From: Bin80 sp026709335
GTDB taxonomy: Bacteria; Bacteroidota; Rhodothermia; Rhodothermales; Bin80
DNA length: 64,000 nt
Assembly: GCA_965200825.1 (NCBI GenBank)
Contig: OZ241385.1
Span: 186,001-250,000 of the forward strand
Reading direction: 5' to 3'
Both the position numbers and the translations under genes were made by a program. This document shows positions 18,990 through 29,089 of the stretch, one piece after another. The notes under the pieces were generated by a model. The model was not told the origin of the DNA. It was given only the letters and a program-made list of their open reading frames with translations, and ran no database searches. Every line of letters begins with the position of its first letter. Position 1 is the first letter of the stretch.

Positions 18990-19478
18990 TCAGGAGGGAC
19001 TGCAATCAACCTCCTCCACCACTTGCACAAATCGTACAGGTCTAAGCGTTCGTGGAATTCGAATTGCTTCAAAAGGAATTCCGGGAGCGAAAGAAGGTCG
19101 ACAGTCTTCACCGGGAGAGAATAGCCTATAGGTTGCAACGACGGTATCTCGGAGGCTCTCAATTGGTTCAAAACGTAAATCATATCCCCCTGAATGAACT
19201 TTCACGGCAGCCAACAGGATTGTTTCCAGTTGAAAATCCACAGCTTTGAAAGGAACCAGTGGCTGGAGAGAGTCCGTGTAAGCTGTCCAAATATCAGCAT
19301 CTGATATGACCTGTGTAGTCGTTGTATCCAAAGATCCTTGTAGTCCGCGTCCAAGAGGTGCATAAGGGATCAATTCAGCAAGATCTTCCTCTGTGAATTC
19401 AGGTAGTTGCTCAGTCTCGCATCCCGAGAAGATTGTGAATGCGAAGAGAGCACAAGAAAAGAAACTAAAATTTTGCAT
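18990..19478 (-). CDS. Lipoprotein with a PrcB_C-like domain
   Basis: 162 residues from the ATG at 19478; a longer frame from 19523 would overlap rpoZ. The signal ends in a lipobox, FTIFSGC, followed by ETEQ. The body (residues 60-160) has strand-rich sequence, VDFQLETILLAAVKVHSGGY and VVATYRLFSPGEDC...PFEAIRIPR, recalling the PrcB_C domain of protease-associated lipoproteins of Treponema and Bacteroidota. Function unknown. It is convergent with the ABC ATPase and divergent from rpoZ, with 38 nt between the starts. Confidence 0.6.
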   Translation of the reverse strand: MQNFSFFSCALFAFTIFSGCETEQLPEFTEEDLAELIPYAPLGRGLQGSLDTTTTQVISDADIWTAYTDSLQPLVPFKAVDFQLETILLAAVKVHSGGYDLRFEPIESLRDTVVATYRLFSPGEDCRPSFAPGIPFEAIRIPRTLRPVRFVQVVEEVDCSPS

Positions 19479-19516
19479 GATGGTAAGAAGGATTATTAAA
19501 TAATTATGCAACTTAG

Positions 19517-19819
19517 ATGCCAATTAAAACTGTCGACGTGGATACACTTGTTGATCAGACAGGAAATCTGTTTGAGACTGTTGCTATCTTATCCAAGCGT
19601 TCCCGCCAAGTTGCGATTAAAATGAAATCGGATTTGGATACGCGCTTGGCGTACTTTGAAGGATTTGATCCCGAACTTGAGGATCCTCAGTTTCAAGAAG
19701 AACAGCGTCGTATATCTATGGAACATGAAGTGCGACCCAAACCTACAGAGGTTGCAATTGAAGAGATGTTCAATTCCGAAGTCTACTTTCGGGATCCCAC
19801 CACAGAAGTTCTTGGGTAG
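19517..19819 (+). CDS. rpoZ: RNA polymerase omega subunit (Bacteroidota type)
   Basis: 100 residues. The central block GNLFETVAILSKRSRQVAIK corresponds to the Rpb6/omega conserved helix pair as found in Bacteroidota/Chlorobi omega proteins, with the DLDTRLAYFEGFDPE extension seen in that group. Omega helps RNA polymerase assembly and holds the beta-prime C-terminus. It lies 21 nt upstream of uvrA and likely shares its transcript. Confidence 0.8.
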   Translation: MPIKTVDVDTLVDQTGNLFETVAILSKRSRQVAIKMKSDLDTRLAYFEGFDPELEDPQFQEEQRRISMEHEVRPKPTEVAIEEMFNSEVYFRDPTTEVLG

Positions 19820-19840
19820 AGTTATAGGAGTGACTTCTCT

Positions 19841-22684
19841 ATGGATGGCCCATCCCATGAGGAGATAGCAGAGTATATTACCGTTCGGGGTGCTCGTGTT
19901 CATAATCTGAAGGACCTGGATGTAGATATCCCGAGGGATTCTCTGGTAGTCGTTACCGGACTTTCCGGATCGGGAAAAAGCTCACTGGCTTTTGATACTG
20001 TATATTCCGAGGGGCAGCGCCGCTACCTAGAAAGCCTGAGTGCGTACGTGCGGCAGTATATGGGAATGCCTGAGCGGCCGGATGTGGACCATATAGAGGG
20101 CCTCTCTCCGGTCATTTCAATTGACCAGAAAACCGTTTCTCGTAATCCGCGCTCAACTGTAGGGACCATTACGGAAGTATATGACTTTCTCCGTCTGTTA
20201 TTTGCACGGGCAGCGACATCTTATTCACCTGCATCGGGCAAACCGCTCATTCGTCAATCAACGGATGAAATCATAGAAGCGGTTCGGTCTTATCCCTCAG
20301 CATCTGAAATTTCCATTCTCGCACCTGTTGTTAAAGATCGGAAAGGCCATTACGCAGAGCTTTTTGAAAGAGTTTCGAAGTTGGGGTATGTGAAAGTTCG
20401 GGTGGATGGGAAGATTAGGAGTATCACACCAGGTATGAAAGTGGCCAGGTATAAAGTGCATACCATTGAAGTGGTCATTGACCGTCTGTTGGTTGAGGAG
20501 GGTATGGAGGAGCGCATTACTCAATCTGTCAAGGCGGCCCTAGAAATGGGGAAGGGGGTTCTGATTGTTTCAGAGGCAGAAAAAGAAGATAGGCTTTTCA
20601 GCAGGTTTCTGTATGACCCTGATACGGGAGAGTCTTTTCAAGAGCCATCTCCGAAAACCTTCTCATTTAATGCTCCCTCCGCTGCATGTAGTCAGTGCAA
20701 AGGCCTTGGAGTTTGTGAGACTTGGGATGAATCGATGTTAATTCCAGATCGATCGTCGAGTCTAATCTATGGACCGATTCCCTTCATAGAATATTGGGAG
20801 CACTCTATGCTTTACAAGGGATCAAAAGCAATCTTGGAGTCGCATGGATACAAGATGAGCACCCCCATCAATAAAATTGGAAAAGATGCATGGCACGAGG
20901 TAATCCACGGGACTCCCAATGGTCTCATGTTCAGCAGTAGAGGATTTACCGTGACCAGGGGGATCTTTGGTGAATTGGATGAAATGTATCGCAGATGCTA
21001 TTACCAGAAAGATAGGGAAAAGATGGATCTGTACAAGACAACAAAAATCTGTCCGGAGTGCAATGGAGGTCGTCTATCGCCAGAAGCCCTTTCTTACAGG
21101 ATTGCCGACAAAACCATTGCTGATTTGGTCCAGATGAATCTTGTAGATCTGCGAGATTTTCTTGATACGGTGAATTTCAGCAAGCGACAGGCGCTGATTG
21201 CTGCCCCAATTATCAAAGAGGTACGAGAGCGGCTGACGTTTATGATTGATGTGGGAGTTGAGTATTTGACGTTGGATCGATCTGCGGTTACATTGTCGGG
21301 AGGAGAAAGTCAGCGACTTCGACTGGCGACCCAGATTGGCTCTCAACTCACGGGAGTACTTTACGTATTGGATGAGCCATCTATCGGATTGCATGCCAGA
21401 GATAATCGGCGTCTGATAGAGTCTCTAAGACGTTTACGTGATCTGGGGAATTCAGTATTGGTCGTGGAACATGATCGCGACATGATTGAAGCGGCAGATC
21501 ATATCATTGATATAGGCCCCGGAGCTGGTGAGCAAGGAGGAGAGATTATATTCTCTGGCCCCCCCGATGCACTGAAACAAGGTGGTAAAGCTATCAAGGG
21601 GCTGACACTTCCTTATTTGTCAGGGGAGCGCTGTATTGAAATTCCTGAAAAACGTCGGTCAATCAAAAAAAAGAGTATCATACTTTCTGGCGCTACGGGC
21701 AATAATCTCAAGAATGTGAAGCTGAGAATTCCCACAGGTACTTTTATTTGTGTGACAGGAGTTAGTGGTTCAGGGAAGAGTTCACTCATTAACTATACTT
21801 TGGTACCTGCACTGGAGTTATCACTTACACGTAAACGGGCTGTAAAAACCCTTTCTTATGAAGAGTTGGCAGGGTATTGTCATATAGAGAAGGTGATTAA
21901 CATTAATCAAAAGCCAATTGGGCGAACACCCAGGTCCAATCCGGCTACATATATCACCTTGTTTACTCCAATTCGGCAGTTATTTGCCAGTATGCCTCTG
22001 GCAAAAGCCCGAGGGTATAAGCCCGGAAGATTTTCTTTTAATGTTCATGGAGGCAGGTGCGAAACTTGTTCAGGGGCTGGAATTGATCGACTGGAGATGA
22101 ATTTTCTATCCGATGTGTATGTGGAATGTGAAACCTGCCAAGGGAAGCGTTTTAATCAGGATACACTGGAGATTCTCTACAAAGGAAAAAACATCTCCGA
22201 GGTTCTGAATATGCGTGTCTCTGAGGCAGCAGCTTTTTTTGCGAACATCCCCAAGATTGCTCGAAAGCTGGATCTGCTTCTTTCTGTTGGATTGGGATAC
22301 ATACGCCTCGGACAACCATCTACTACAATTTCTGGAGGAGAGGCTCAGCGGATAAAGCTTGCTAAAGAGCTTTCAAAAATCGGGAAAGGAAACACGCTGT
22401 ATCTTTTTGATGAACCCACTACGGGATTGCATTTTGAGGATATCCGGCTACTTCTTAATGTGCTTCAAAAGCTTGTTGACAAGGGAAATACGGTACTAGT
22501 GATTGAGCATAATCCAGACGTGATCAAAGTTGCAGATTATATTGTGGATATGGGCCCGGAAGGTGGGGAAGAAGGAGGTGAAATTCTTTTTTCAGGTACT
22601 CCTGAGAACATGAGCCGCCAAAATACCTATACTGGAAAGCTGCTGAGGGAAGTATTCTCGAAAGAGAAGGCATCCAAAACCTGA
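19841..22684 (+). CDS. uvrA: Excinuclease ABC subunit A
   Basis: 947 residues, the normal length. UvrA finds bulky DNA lesions for nucleotide excision repair and hands them to UvrB. First ATPase: GLSGSGKSSLAFDTVYSEGQ near residue 41, with signature TLSGGESQRLRLA. Second ATPase: GVSGSGKSS near residue 640, with signature TISGGEAQRIKLA and LFDEPTTGLHFED. Zinc modules: CSQCKGLGVC, CPECNGGRL, and CETCSGAGIDR followed by CETCQGKRF. All catalytic motifs are intact. Confidence 0.97.
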   Translation: MDGPSHEEIAEYITVRGARVHNLKDLDVDIPRDSLVVVTGLSGSGKSSLAFDTVYSEGQRRYLESLSAYVRQYMGMPERPDVDHIEGLSPVISIDQKTVSRNPRSTVGTITEVYDFLRLLFARAATSYSPASGKPLIRQSTDEIIEAVRSYPSASEISILAPVVKDRKGHYAELFERVSKLGYVKVRVDGKIRSITPGMKVARYKVHTIEVVIDRLLVEEGMEERITQSVKAALEMGKGVLIVSEAEKEDRLFSRFLYDPDTGESFQEPSPKTFSFNAPSAACSQCKGLGVCETWDESMLIPDRSSSLIYGPIPFIEYWEHSMLYKGSKAILESHGYKMSTPINKIGKDAWHEVIHGTPNGLMFSSRGFTVTRGIFGELDEMYRRCYYQKDREKMDLYKTTKICPECNGGRLSPEALSYRIADKTIADLVQMNLVDLRDFLDTVNFSKRQALIAAPIIKEVRERLTFMIDVGVEYLTLDRSAVTLSGGESQRLRLATQIGSQLTGVLYVLDEPSIGLHARDNRRLIESLRRLRDLGNSVLVVEHDRDMIEAADHIIDIGPGAGEQGGEIIFSGPPDALKQGGKAIKGLTLPYLSGERCIEIPEKRRSIKKKSIILSGATGNNLKNVKLRIPTGTFICVTGVSGSGKSSLINYTLVPALELSLTRKRAVKTLSYEELAGYCHIEKVININQKPIGRTPRSNPATYITLFTPIRQLFASMPLAKARGYKPGRFSFNVHGGRCETCSGAGIDRLEMNFLSDVYVECETCQGKRFNQDTLEILYKGKNISEVLNMRVSEAAAFFANIPKIARKLDLLLSVGLGYIRLGQPSTTISGGEAQRIKLAKELSKIGKGNTLYLFDEPTTGLHFEDIRLLLNVLQKLVDKGNTVLVIEHNPDVIKVADYIVDMGPEGGEEGGEILFSGTPENMSRQNTYTGKLLREVFSKEKASKT

Positions 22685-22963
22685 ACTGGAAAAACTGCCG
22701 ATTTTGGGGGTTCAGGATGGGAAACAAGCTCAATGAACTCAAAATTCGTGCTCCAAATCCATGACGAAAGTACCCCGGTTCCATCGGGTCAGTGCCCCAC
22801 TTTCAGCAGGATAATCAGTCGTTGGGCCTAAATGTCGGGGCATCTCAACAGTAGCACATTATAGTGGATACAGAAGACTGTGAGAGACTGAATAATCTGA
22901 TACGGAAACTTTTTGGAATCTTCCATAAATTGTACTGTCAACCGTAATCAGCATTCTTTTCCT

Positions 22964-24037
22964 GTGATAAACAAGATCTTTCTGCAATCCAGAGTAAGTA
23001 TAATCTTCTGGATTCTTATGTGCATTTTGTTGCCCCGTTGTACATCTCAGAGCTTGCAGAGCGAAGAAAGAACCTATAAGGTTAAATCGGTTACGCTGGA
23101 TGCACGGAACGCGCCGTCACAGTCAATGCTACCGCAGCTAAAGGAGTTAGGAGTTACCCATATAACGCTGGTTCAATTTGGGTTCCAGAGAACAATTGAT
23201 CGTCCAGAAATTCGCATGAACCAAGATGCTGATTGGTACAGTGAGAGTGATCGCGGTGCAAGAGAACTGGCTAAAATCGCTGACAGTTTGGGAATCGGCA
23301 TCATTCTGAAACCACATATATGGCTCGGTGGATACAGCACCAGTGGGCAGTCAAGGGATGAAATCGGGTACCTGGAAGAGGATCAATGGCAGGCTTGGGA
23401 GGCGGATTATACAAAGTTTTTGATGCATTATGCACATTTAGCGGAAGAGATTGATGCAGAGATTCTTGTAATTGGGACGGAACTTGCTCGGAGCGCACAT
23501 GAACGCACGCAGTACTGGCGAGGCCTGATAGAAGACATTCGCTCCGTATACCAAGGTAAGCTAACTTACGCAGCAAACTGGTGGGCCGAGTATGAGACGA
23601 TTGAATTCTGGGAAATGCTGGACTTCATCGGCATACAGGCGTACTTTGAGCTTTCAGATGAACCAAATCCCACCAATGCAATGCTGTCACGGGGATGGGA
23701 ACCTCACAAACAAACCCTGTCAGTTCTCTCTGCACGCATTGATCGCCCGATTCTTTTTACTGAAATCGGGTACCGAAATGTAGATGATGCAGCTGCAAAA
23801 CCGTGGCGCTGGCCCTCACGGGATGAAATTGGCCAGGTCGCTCCGAACAACGATTTGCAGGCTCAATTGTATACAGTGTTTTTTGATGAGATATGGAATG
23901 AATCTTGGTTTAGTGGTGCAATCCTCTGGAAATGGCATGGAGACCGGGAGCGGCGCAGAACTGCATCCCTCGGTTTTACCCCGCAAGGGAAGCCGGCAGA
24001 AGACATTATTCGGCAATGGTTTACCTCAAACAGGTAG
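22964..24037 (+). CDS. GH113-like TIM-barrel lipoprotein
   Basis: About 357 residues from GTG 22964, chosen because it gives a clean lipoprotein signal (INKIFLQSRVSIIFWILMC, lipobox LLPRC); a TTG at 22913 gives 374 residues. The body resembles GH113 (endo-beta-mannanase-type) glycosidases: SVTLDARNAPSQSMLPQLKE, GIGIILKPHIWLGG, the acid/base region ILVIGTELARS (Glu), and the nucleophile strand PILFTEIGYRNVD (Glu). The LWKWHGD block near the end is also typical. It is likely anchored to a membrane facing the periplasm or outside. The substrate is unproven. It is followed by, and overlaps, the hydrolase gene in another frame. Confidence 0.75.
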   Translation: MINKIFLQSRVSIIFWILMCILLPRCTSQSLQSEERTYKVKSVTLDARNAPSQSMLPQLKELGVTHITLVQFGFQRTIDRPEIRMNQDADWYSESDRGARELAKIADSLGIGIILKPHIWLGGYSTSGQSRDEIGYLEEDQWQAWEADYTKFLMHYAHLAEEIDAEILVIGTELARSAHERTQYWRGLIEDIRSVYQGKLTYAANWWAEYETIEFWEMLDFIGIQAYFELSDEPNPTNAMLSRGWEPHKQTLSVLSARIDRPILFTEIGYRNVDDAAAKPWRWPSRDEIGQVAPNNDLQAQLYTVFFDEIWNESWFSGAILWKWHGDRERRRTASLGFTPQGKPAEDIIRQWFTSNR

Positions 24038-25226
24038 ATGGTTTCACGTTGGAATCTGGTTGATTCTTATATGCCATTTTGGCTGCGATTCCTCAACTCC
24101 CGGCTTTGATTCTACAGTTGAATCGGTTAGAGGAGATATCATCCGTACTGAGCAGCTTCGGAGCTATACGGCAGATCAGATCAATCAGCTGACTGAAAAT
24201 TTGGGGATCCCATATTCTGCGAGGCATGACATTGTGCTCTATGTTATGGAGTACATGACTGTTGATACAAAAGGGCAATTAACGGTGGCTTCGGGTATTG
24301 TAGTGATTCCAACACCTGTTGTTGAGCGCCTTCCTATTGTTTCTTTTCAGCATGGGACTGCTGTAAAACGCTCTTCTGTACCTTCAGAGGGGAGCATAGA
24401 GCATACACTAATAGGGATGCTCTTTTCAGGGGATGGATATATTTCCGTCATGCCGGATCTGGTTGGGTTGGGATCTTCAGCAGGCCTGCATCCTTACCTG
24501 ATCGCAGATGTATCTGCTTTTGCCGTAATTGACATGCTGCGGGCGGTAACCCGCTGGTCTACAACACAGGTCTGGGAAGTGTCAAATCAAGTGTATTTGA
24601 CAGGATACTCATCGGGGGGCTATACTGCAATGGCAGCTCACCGAGCGATAGAATCCGATTATTCAGATGAGTTTACTGTTGTGGCCTCGGCGCCTATGGC
24701 TGGGCCGTATGATTTGAGCGGGACGATGTTGGAACTGATGCTCCAGGATACATCTTATCCACAGCCATATTATCTCCCCTATATTTTGTTGAGTTACACC
24801 GAGGCTTATGACTTGTATGCGAGTCCATCAGATTTCTTGGCAAGTCCCTATGACGTGACTCTGCCTCCACTATTTAACGGGACGCATGGTGCTGATGAAA
24901 TCAATGATGCAATGCCGCAGGTTCCTATTCAAATTATTCGAAAAGATGTGGTTCAGGCGGTGAAAGACAATCCGGATCATCCATTTGTTCAACGATTACG
25001 TGAAAATGATTTAATCAATTGGACACCCCGTTCGCAGATGCGCTTATATCATTGTGCCGCCGATGAGATTGTTCCAATTGAAAATTCTCAGGTTGCAGCT
25101 CAAGAACTAGGACCTGTCGCTGTGCTGGTGGATCCTAGCCCGGAAAGCGGACATTTAAGTTGTGCGCTCATCGCAATCGCGAACACGCGAGCATGGTTCA
25201 ACTCGATCTCTACTTCAGAGGGTTAG
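23937..25226 (+). CDS. Secreted alpha/beta hydrolase (secretory-lipase-like), start unresolved
   Basis: The reliable part runs from about 24036. The nucleophile elbow is GYSSGG, the acid is in YHCAADEIVP, and the His is in SGHLSC, forming a Ser-Asp-His triad. SFQHGTAVKRSSVPSEGSIE supplies the oxyanion-side strand. A hydrophobic export-like segment with a possible lipobox (WLILICHFGC) begins at about 24048, but no ATG or GTG lies just before it. In-frame starts are ATG 23937 (used here; overlaps the GH113-like gene by 101 nt) and TTG 24060, which leaves too short a signal. A rare start, or one missing or extra base near 24038 in the assembled sequence, would explain this. Probably an exported esterase or lipase. 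Confidence 0.65.
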   Translation: METGSGAELHPSVLPRKGSRQKTLFGNGLPQTGRWFHVGIWLILICHFGCDSSTPGFDSTVESVRGDIIRTEQLRSYTADQINQLTENLGIPYSARHDIVLYVMEYMTVDTKGQLTVASGIVVIPTPVVERLPIVSFQHGTAVKRSSVPSEGSIEHTLIGMLFSGDGYISVMPDLVGLGSSAGLHPYLIADVSAFAVIDMLRAVTRWSTTQVWEVSNQVYLTGYSSGGYTAMAAHRAIESDYSDEFTVVASAPMAGPYDLSGTMLELMLQDTSYPQPYYLPYILLSYTEAYDLYASPSDFLASPYDVTLPPLFNGTHGADEINDAMPQVPIQIIRKDVVQAVKDNPDHPFVQRLRENDLINWTPRSQMRLYHCAADEIVPIENSQVAAQELGPVAVLVDPSPESGHLSCALIAIANTRAWFNSISTSEG

Positions 25227-25314
25227 CGGAACCGTTGTGAATCCTCTAATTTCCTCTCGATTCAGTACAAATGGCAGATCAATGGCTCATAGGCCATCAC
25301 GTCGATCACCTCAG

Positions 25315-27021
25315 CTATTGATGAAGGAGCATTTTTGAAGTGATCATGGCTTTTATACCGTTGTCTACTGTAATACGGTAAACGTATGATCCTGCGGGTA
25401 GCTGGTTTGCAGGAATCAGGATAGATTTTTGTGTTCCGGCACTCATTGTTTGAGAGGGGATGGCCATCACTTTGCGGCCAAGTAAATCATGTACTTCTAC
25501 CGTTACAGTAGCCTTTTCAGGCAGATCAAAGACAACATGCAGGTCGTCGGAGGAGGGGCTGGGGTAATGGCCGTGTAGAAAAAATCCAGGTATGGGTTCG
25601 CCTGCTACGGCTCGGTTCAGAGGTTCATGCACAGCGAGATCAAAGTCTAAGGTTCCCGTCAAGCCTCCACTATCTTCAACACGAAGTGTATACGTAGTTT
25701 GATCCCATATTTCAGTTGCTGTTCCTCGTAATGTGCGGGTAGAAGAGTCAAAAGTCAATCCCGCAGGGAGGGCAGGAGACAGGGAATAATTAAATGAACC
25801 GGATCCACCCCGGGCTGCGGGTAGAACGGTCTCCGGAATGGGAACAGATCTTGTGAATTGCAGAGGTGCAACAAATGACTCGAATCCCAGCGTCCCGCCG
25901 GTGGCTGAAAACCTGTAGATACGGCCGTCAATGGCAAGCACATACACTTCTCCCTGATGATCTATTCCAAATGATGTTGGTGAGAGAAACGTATCCAAGA
26001 GCAACTTGGTGTCAGATACTTGTTTTCCATCATAAATCAATCCCCAGAATCGACCGTCAACATAATCTCCGAAGATGTACCAACCCGTGAGATCAGGGAC
26101 GCCGGGGCCTTGATAAACATAGCCACCAGTGACAGAGGCCGGGCCACTGGTGTGATCATATTCAAAGATTGGGAGAGTAAGCCCGCTTTGGTCACAATTC
26201 GTGCTTGGCTGGAAACAACGGGTTCCCTCCATGATTGGCCAGCCATAATTTTCACCTTTTTCAATGATATTGATCTCTTCAATCTTATTTTGACCTACGT
26301 CCGCAGCATAGAGAATCCCTGTTTTGGTATCAAAACTGAATCGCCAGGGGTTCCGAAGTCCCCATGCGAAAATTTCATTTTGATCAGTTGTCGAACCTGT
26401 AAAAGGGTTATCAGGCGGAATAGAGTAGGGAAGACTGTTCACATCAATTCTCGAGATTGTGCCCAAGAGTGATCGGGTATTTTGCCCATGCCTGAATTGA
26501 TCATTTGCACCACCGCCATCTCCTAAAGCGATATACAGATATCCATCCGGACCAAACCCGATCTGTCCTCCGTTATGATTTCCGGCGGGCTGTTGGACTT
26601 CAAGGATAATGACTTCGCTGTCAGGATCCCCTCGATTCGTACCATCTGAAAGGGTGTTGAAGCGTGAAATAATACTACGCCGCGGATTAGAAGCACTGTA
26701 ATAGACGAAAAAATGCTTGTTCCTATCAAAATCTGGATGAAAAGCAAGCCCGAGGAGGCCCTCTTCATTATTGACTGAGCGGACCCGATCTGTGAGATCT
26801 ATAAATTCATTTCGTTCGGCAACGTCATGGCGATTCATGAAACTCCAGATTCTTCCCTGTTGCTCAACAACAAAAAGGCGATCTCCGAAGTGTTGCAGGT
26901 CCACGGGGCGATGAAAAATAAGATTCGAAAAAGTAGGTTCAAGAATAACCTGAGGCTGACTCCATACAGAGGGAGCGAGAAATACAACCAGAAGTAAGAG
27001 GTAAAACCGGAGCATGATCAT
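25315..27021 (-). CDS. Secreted PQQ-type sugar dehydrogenase with Ig-like and T9SS sorting domains
   Basis: About 568 residues from ATG 27021 (27015 is also possible); an upstream in-frame start at 27078 would put 19 residues before the signal peptide (LLLLVVFLAPSVWSQ). The soluble glucose dehydrogenase/Hedgehog-interacting fold follows: HRPVDLQHFGDRLFVVEQQG, GLLGLAFHPDFD, GHNGGQ-type PAGNHNGGQIGFG, YIALGDGGGAND, FAWGLRNPWRFSFD and DVGQNKIEEINI. A putative Ig domain (NYSLSPALPAGLTFDSSTR) comes next, then a C-terminal T9SS type A-like tail, VEVHDLLGRKVMAIPSQT...LPAGSYVYRI. It oxidises a sugar or aldose outside the cell. The T9SS tail supports a Bacteroidota-type host. Confidence 0.85.
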   Translation of the reverse strand: MIMLRFYLLLLVVFLAPSVWSQPQVILEPTFSNLIFHRPVDLQHFGDRLFVVEQQGRIWSFMNRHDVAERNEFIDLTDRVRSVNNEEGLLGLAFHPDFDRNKHFFVYYSASNPRRSIISRFNTLSDGTNRGDPDSEVIILEVQQPAGNHNGGQIGFGPDGYLYIALGDGGGANDQFRHGQNTRSLLGTISRIDVNSLPYSIPPDNPFTGSTTDQNEIFAWGLRNPWRFSFDTKTGILYAADVGQNKIEEINIIEKGENYGWPIMEGTRCFQPSTNCDQSGLTLPIFEYDHTSGPASVTGGYVYQGPGVPDLTGWYIFGDYVDGRFWGLIYDGKQVSDTKLLLDTFLSPTSFGIDHQGEVYVLAIDGRIYRFSATGGTLGFESFVAPLQFTRSVPIPETVLPAARGGSGSFNYSLSPALPAGLTFDSSTRTLRGTATEIWDQTTYTLRVEDSGGLTGTLDFDLAVHEPLNRAVAGEPIPGFFLHGHYPSPSSDDLHVVFDLPEKATVTVEVHDLLGRKVMAIPSQTMSAGTQKSILIPANQLPAGSYVYRITVDNGIKAMITSKMLLHQ

Positions 27022-27202
27022 CGAGCAAAAAGGAAGTATCGTATCCGAAAAATAAATCAAGTTATGGACCAGATCCACTGCAAATGCAGTTTGAGGATAT
27101 TCGTTTCAAATCCAGGAATTAGACAGGGAAACTCATTGTATCAAACAATCTTTGGTCAATGATTAACTTGAAGAAAAATCACACATTATTACATACAACA
27201 TC

Positions 27203-28993
27203 GTGAGTGACAAGCGTCGAAAAATTACATGGTCTGCCTGGCATCAGGCCCGGCAGTTGATGTGGAGGTATCGGAGAACTCTGACAGTAGGTTTTGTTCT
27301 CATGATTATCAACCGGGTAAGCAGTTTCTTTTTGCCAGGTACCAGCAAGTGGCTCATTGATGAGGTGATCGGCAATGGACGAATGGATTTGCTGACGCCG
27401 CTTGCATTGGTGGCCGTTGGTGCAACGGTTGTTCAGGCAGGATCTTCCTATTTGTTGTCCAATGTCATCAGTATTGCAGGTCAGAGAGCCATTATGGAGA
27501 TGTGTCGAGACATCCATGATCACGTAATTCATTTGCCTGCCAAGTTTTTTGAGAAGCACAAAAGCGGTGAACTTATATCACGTGTAATGAATGATGCCCA
27601 GGGAATCCGTAATCTGATGGGAACCGGTATTGTGATGCTTGCAGGAGGGGTGGTTACAGCGATTTTGGCATTGACCATTCTGTTTGTGCTCTACTGGCAA
27701 TTGACTCTGATTATTTGTCTCATCCTGGTCGTATTCGGCGGATTTATGGCATATGCATTCAGGGCATTACGGCCCGTTTTCCGGGAACGCCAGAAAATTC
27801 GTTCTGATGTAACCGGATCTCTCGGAGAGACACTTGGTGGTATTCGGTTGGTAAAGGTGTATGGTGCGGAGAACAGAGAGCAGCAAAAGTTCAGTGATGG
27901 GGCATATCATTTGTTTAGTTTGATCTCGAAAACCATTCGGGGCACTTCTGCAACGGTTGCGCTGGGTACAGTAATCGTTGGTGTGATTGGTGCATTGATG
28001 ATTGTTCTCGGTGGTAGAGCGATTACCGAAGGCGTCCTGACACTCGGAGATTTTGTGATGTACCTTTTCGTAGTTGGGGTAATGGTCGCACCGATCATTC
28101 AGATGGCAATGGTTGGTACACAGGTGTCGGAAGCATTTGCAGGGCTTGATCGAATTCGTGAGCTTATGACAGAGGCTCGGGAGGATGAAGATGAAAGTCA
28201 GCGAAAAGTGTTGACGGGCGTGCGCGGAGAAGTAATTCTGGAAGATGTTCATTTTCGCTATGATGAGACCGTGCCTGTGATTCAAGGGGTCTCACTTCAG
28301 GCCCGTGAGGGAATGACCACGGCACTGGTTGGCTCGAGTGGTTCAGGAAAAAGTACACTGGTAAGTCTGATTATGGGGTTCAGTCAGCCCCAAAAGGGGC
28401 GAATCCTCATAGATGGACAAGATCTATCAACCTTGAAATTGAAAGATTACCGTAGCTATTTAGGAGTTGTCATGCAGGATGAGTTTCTCTTTGATGGCAC
28501 GATTTCTAACAACATCCGTTACGCCAAGCCGGACGCGAATGATGCAGAAATTGAGCATGTAAGCCGAATTGCAAATGTCCATGAATTTGTTCAGGGTTTC
28601 CCGGACGCTTATAATACGATTGTTGGCGAACGAGGGGTGAAACTCAGTGGCGGTCAGAGGCAACGCATTGCTATTGCTCGTGCAATCCTGGCAAATCCAA
28701 GAATTCTAGTTTTAGATGAAGCTACTTCCAATCTCGATACAGAGAGTGAAGCACTCATTCAGGAGGGATTCAGAAACCTGCGCAAGGGGCGGACAACGTT
28801 TGTCATTGCGCACCGGCTCTCAACGATCCAAAGTGCAGACCAGATTCTGGTTTTGGAAGAAGGGCGGATTGTTGAACGCGGGAACCATTCTAAGCTCTAC
28901 AAAATAGGTGGACGCTACCGTGAACTACACGATCAGCAGTTCAGATATGAAAAAGATCTCTATATCAATCCCGGGGAGAATTTTATCCAGTAA
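27203..28993 (+). CDS. MsbA-like ABC exporter (fused permease-ATPase)
   Basis: 596 residues from a GTG start. The N-terminal half has six membrane segments (for example WQLTLIICLILVVFGGFMAY). The ATPase half has Walker A VGSSGSGKST, Q-loop VVMQDEFLFD, signature VKLSGGQRQRIAIARAI, Walker B ILVLDEATSNLD and H-loop FVIAHRLSTI. It is of the lipid A/multidrug flippase type (MsbA/LmrA), working as a homodimer. It is divergent from the PQQ dehydrogenase, with about 180 nt between the starts. Which lipid or drug is moved is unknown. Confidence 0.9.
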   Translation: MSDKRRKITWSAWHQARQLMWRYRRTLTVGFVLMIINRVSSFFLPGTSKWLIDEVIGNGRMDLLTPLALVAVGATVVQAGSSYLLSNVISIAGQRAIMEMCRDIHDHVIHLPAKFFEKHKSGELISRVMNDAQGIRNLMGTGIVMLAGGVVTAILALTILFVLYWQLTLIICLILVVFGGFMAYAFRALRPVFRERQKIRSDVTGSLGETLGGIRLVKVYGAENREQQKFSDGAYHLFSLISKTIRGTSATVALGTVIVGVIGALMIVLGGRAITEGVLTLGDFVMYLFVVGVMVAPIIQMAMVGTQVSEAFAGLDRIRELMTEAREDEDESQRKVLTGVRGEVILEDVHFRYDETVPVIQGVSLQAREGMTTALVGSSGSGKSTLVSLIMGFSQPQKGRILIDGQDLSTLKLKDYRSYLGVVMQDEFLFDGTISNNIRYAKPDANDAEIEHVSRIANVHEFVQGFPDAYNTIVGERGVKLSGGQRQRIAIARAILANPRILVLDEATSNLDTESEALIQEGFRNLRKGRTTFVIAHRLSTIQSADQILVLEEGRIVERGNHSKLYKIGGRYRELHDQQFRYEKDLYINPGENFIQ

Positions 28994-29089
28994 GTATTTG
29001 TGGAGATCAGAGATAAAGCAAGCGTAACAAGACAACTAAGTTTGTAATGTTATAAACCCAGAAAACGCTTGGAGGATGCTGTTCGTATC

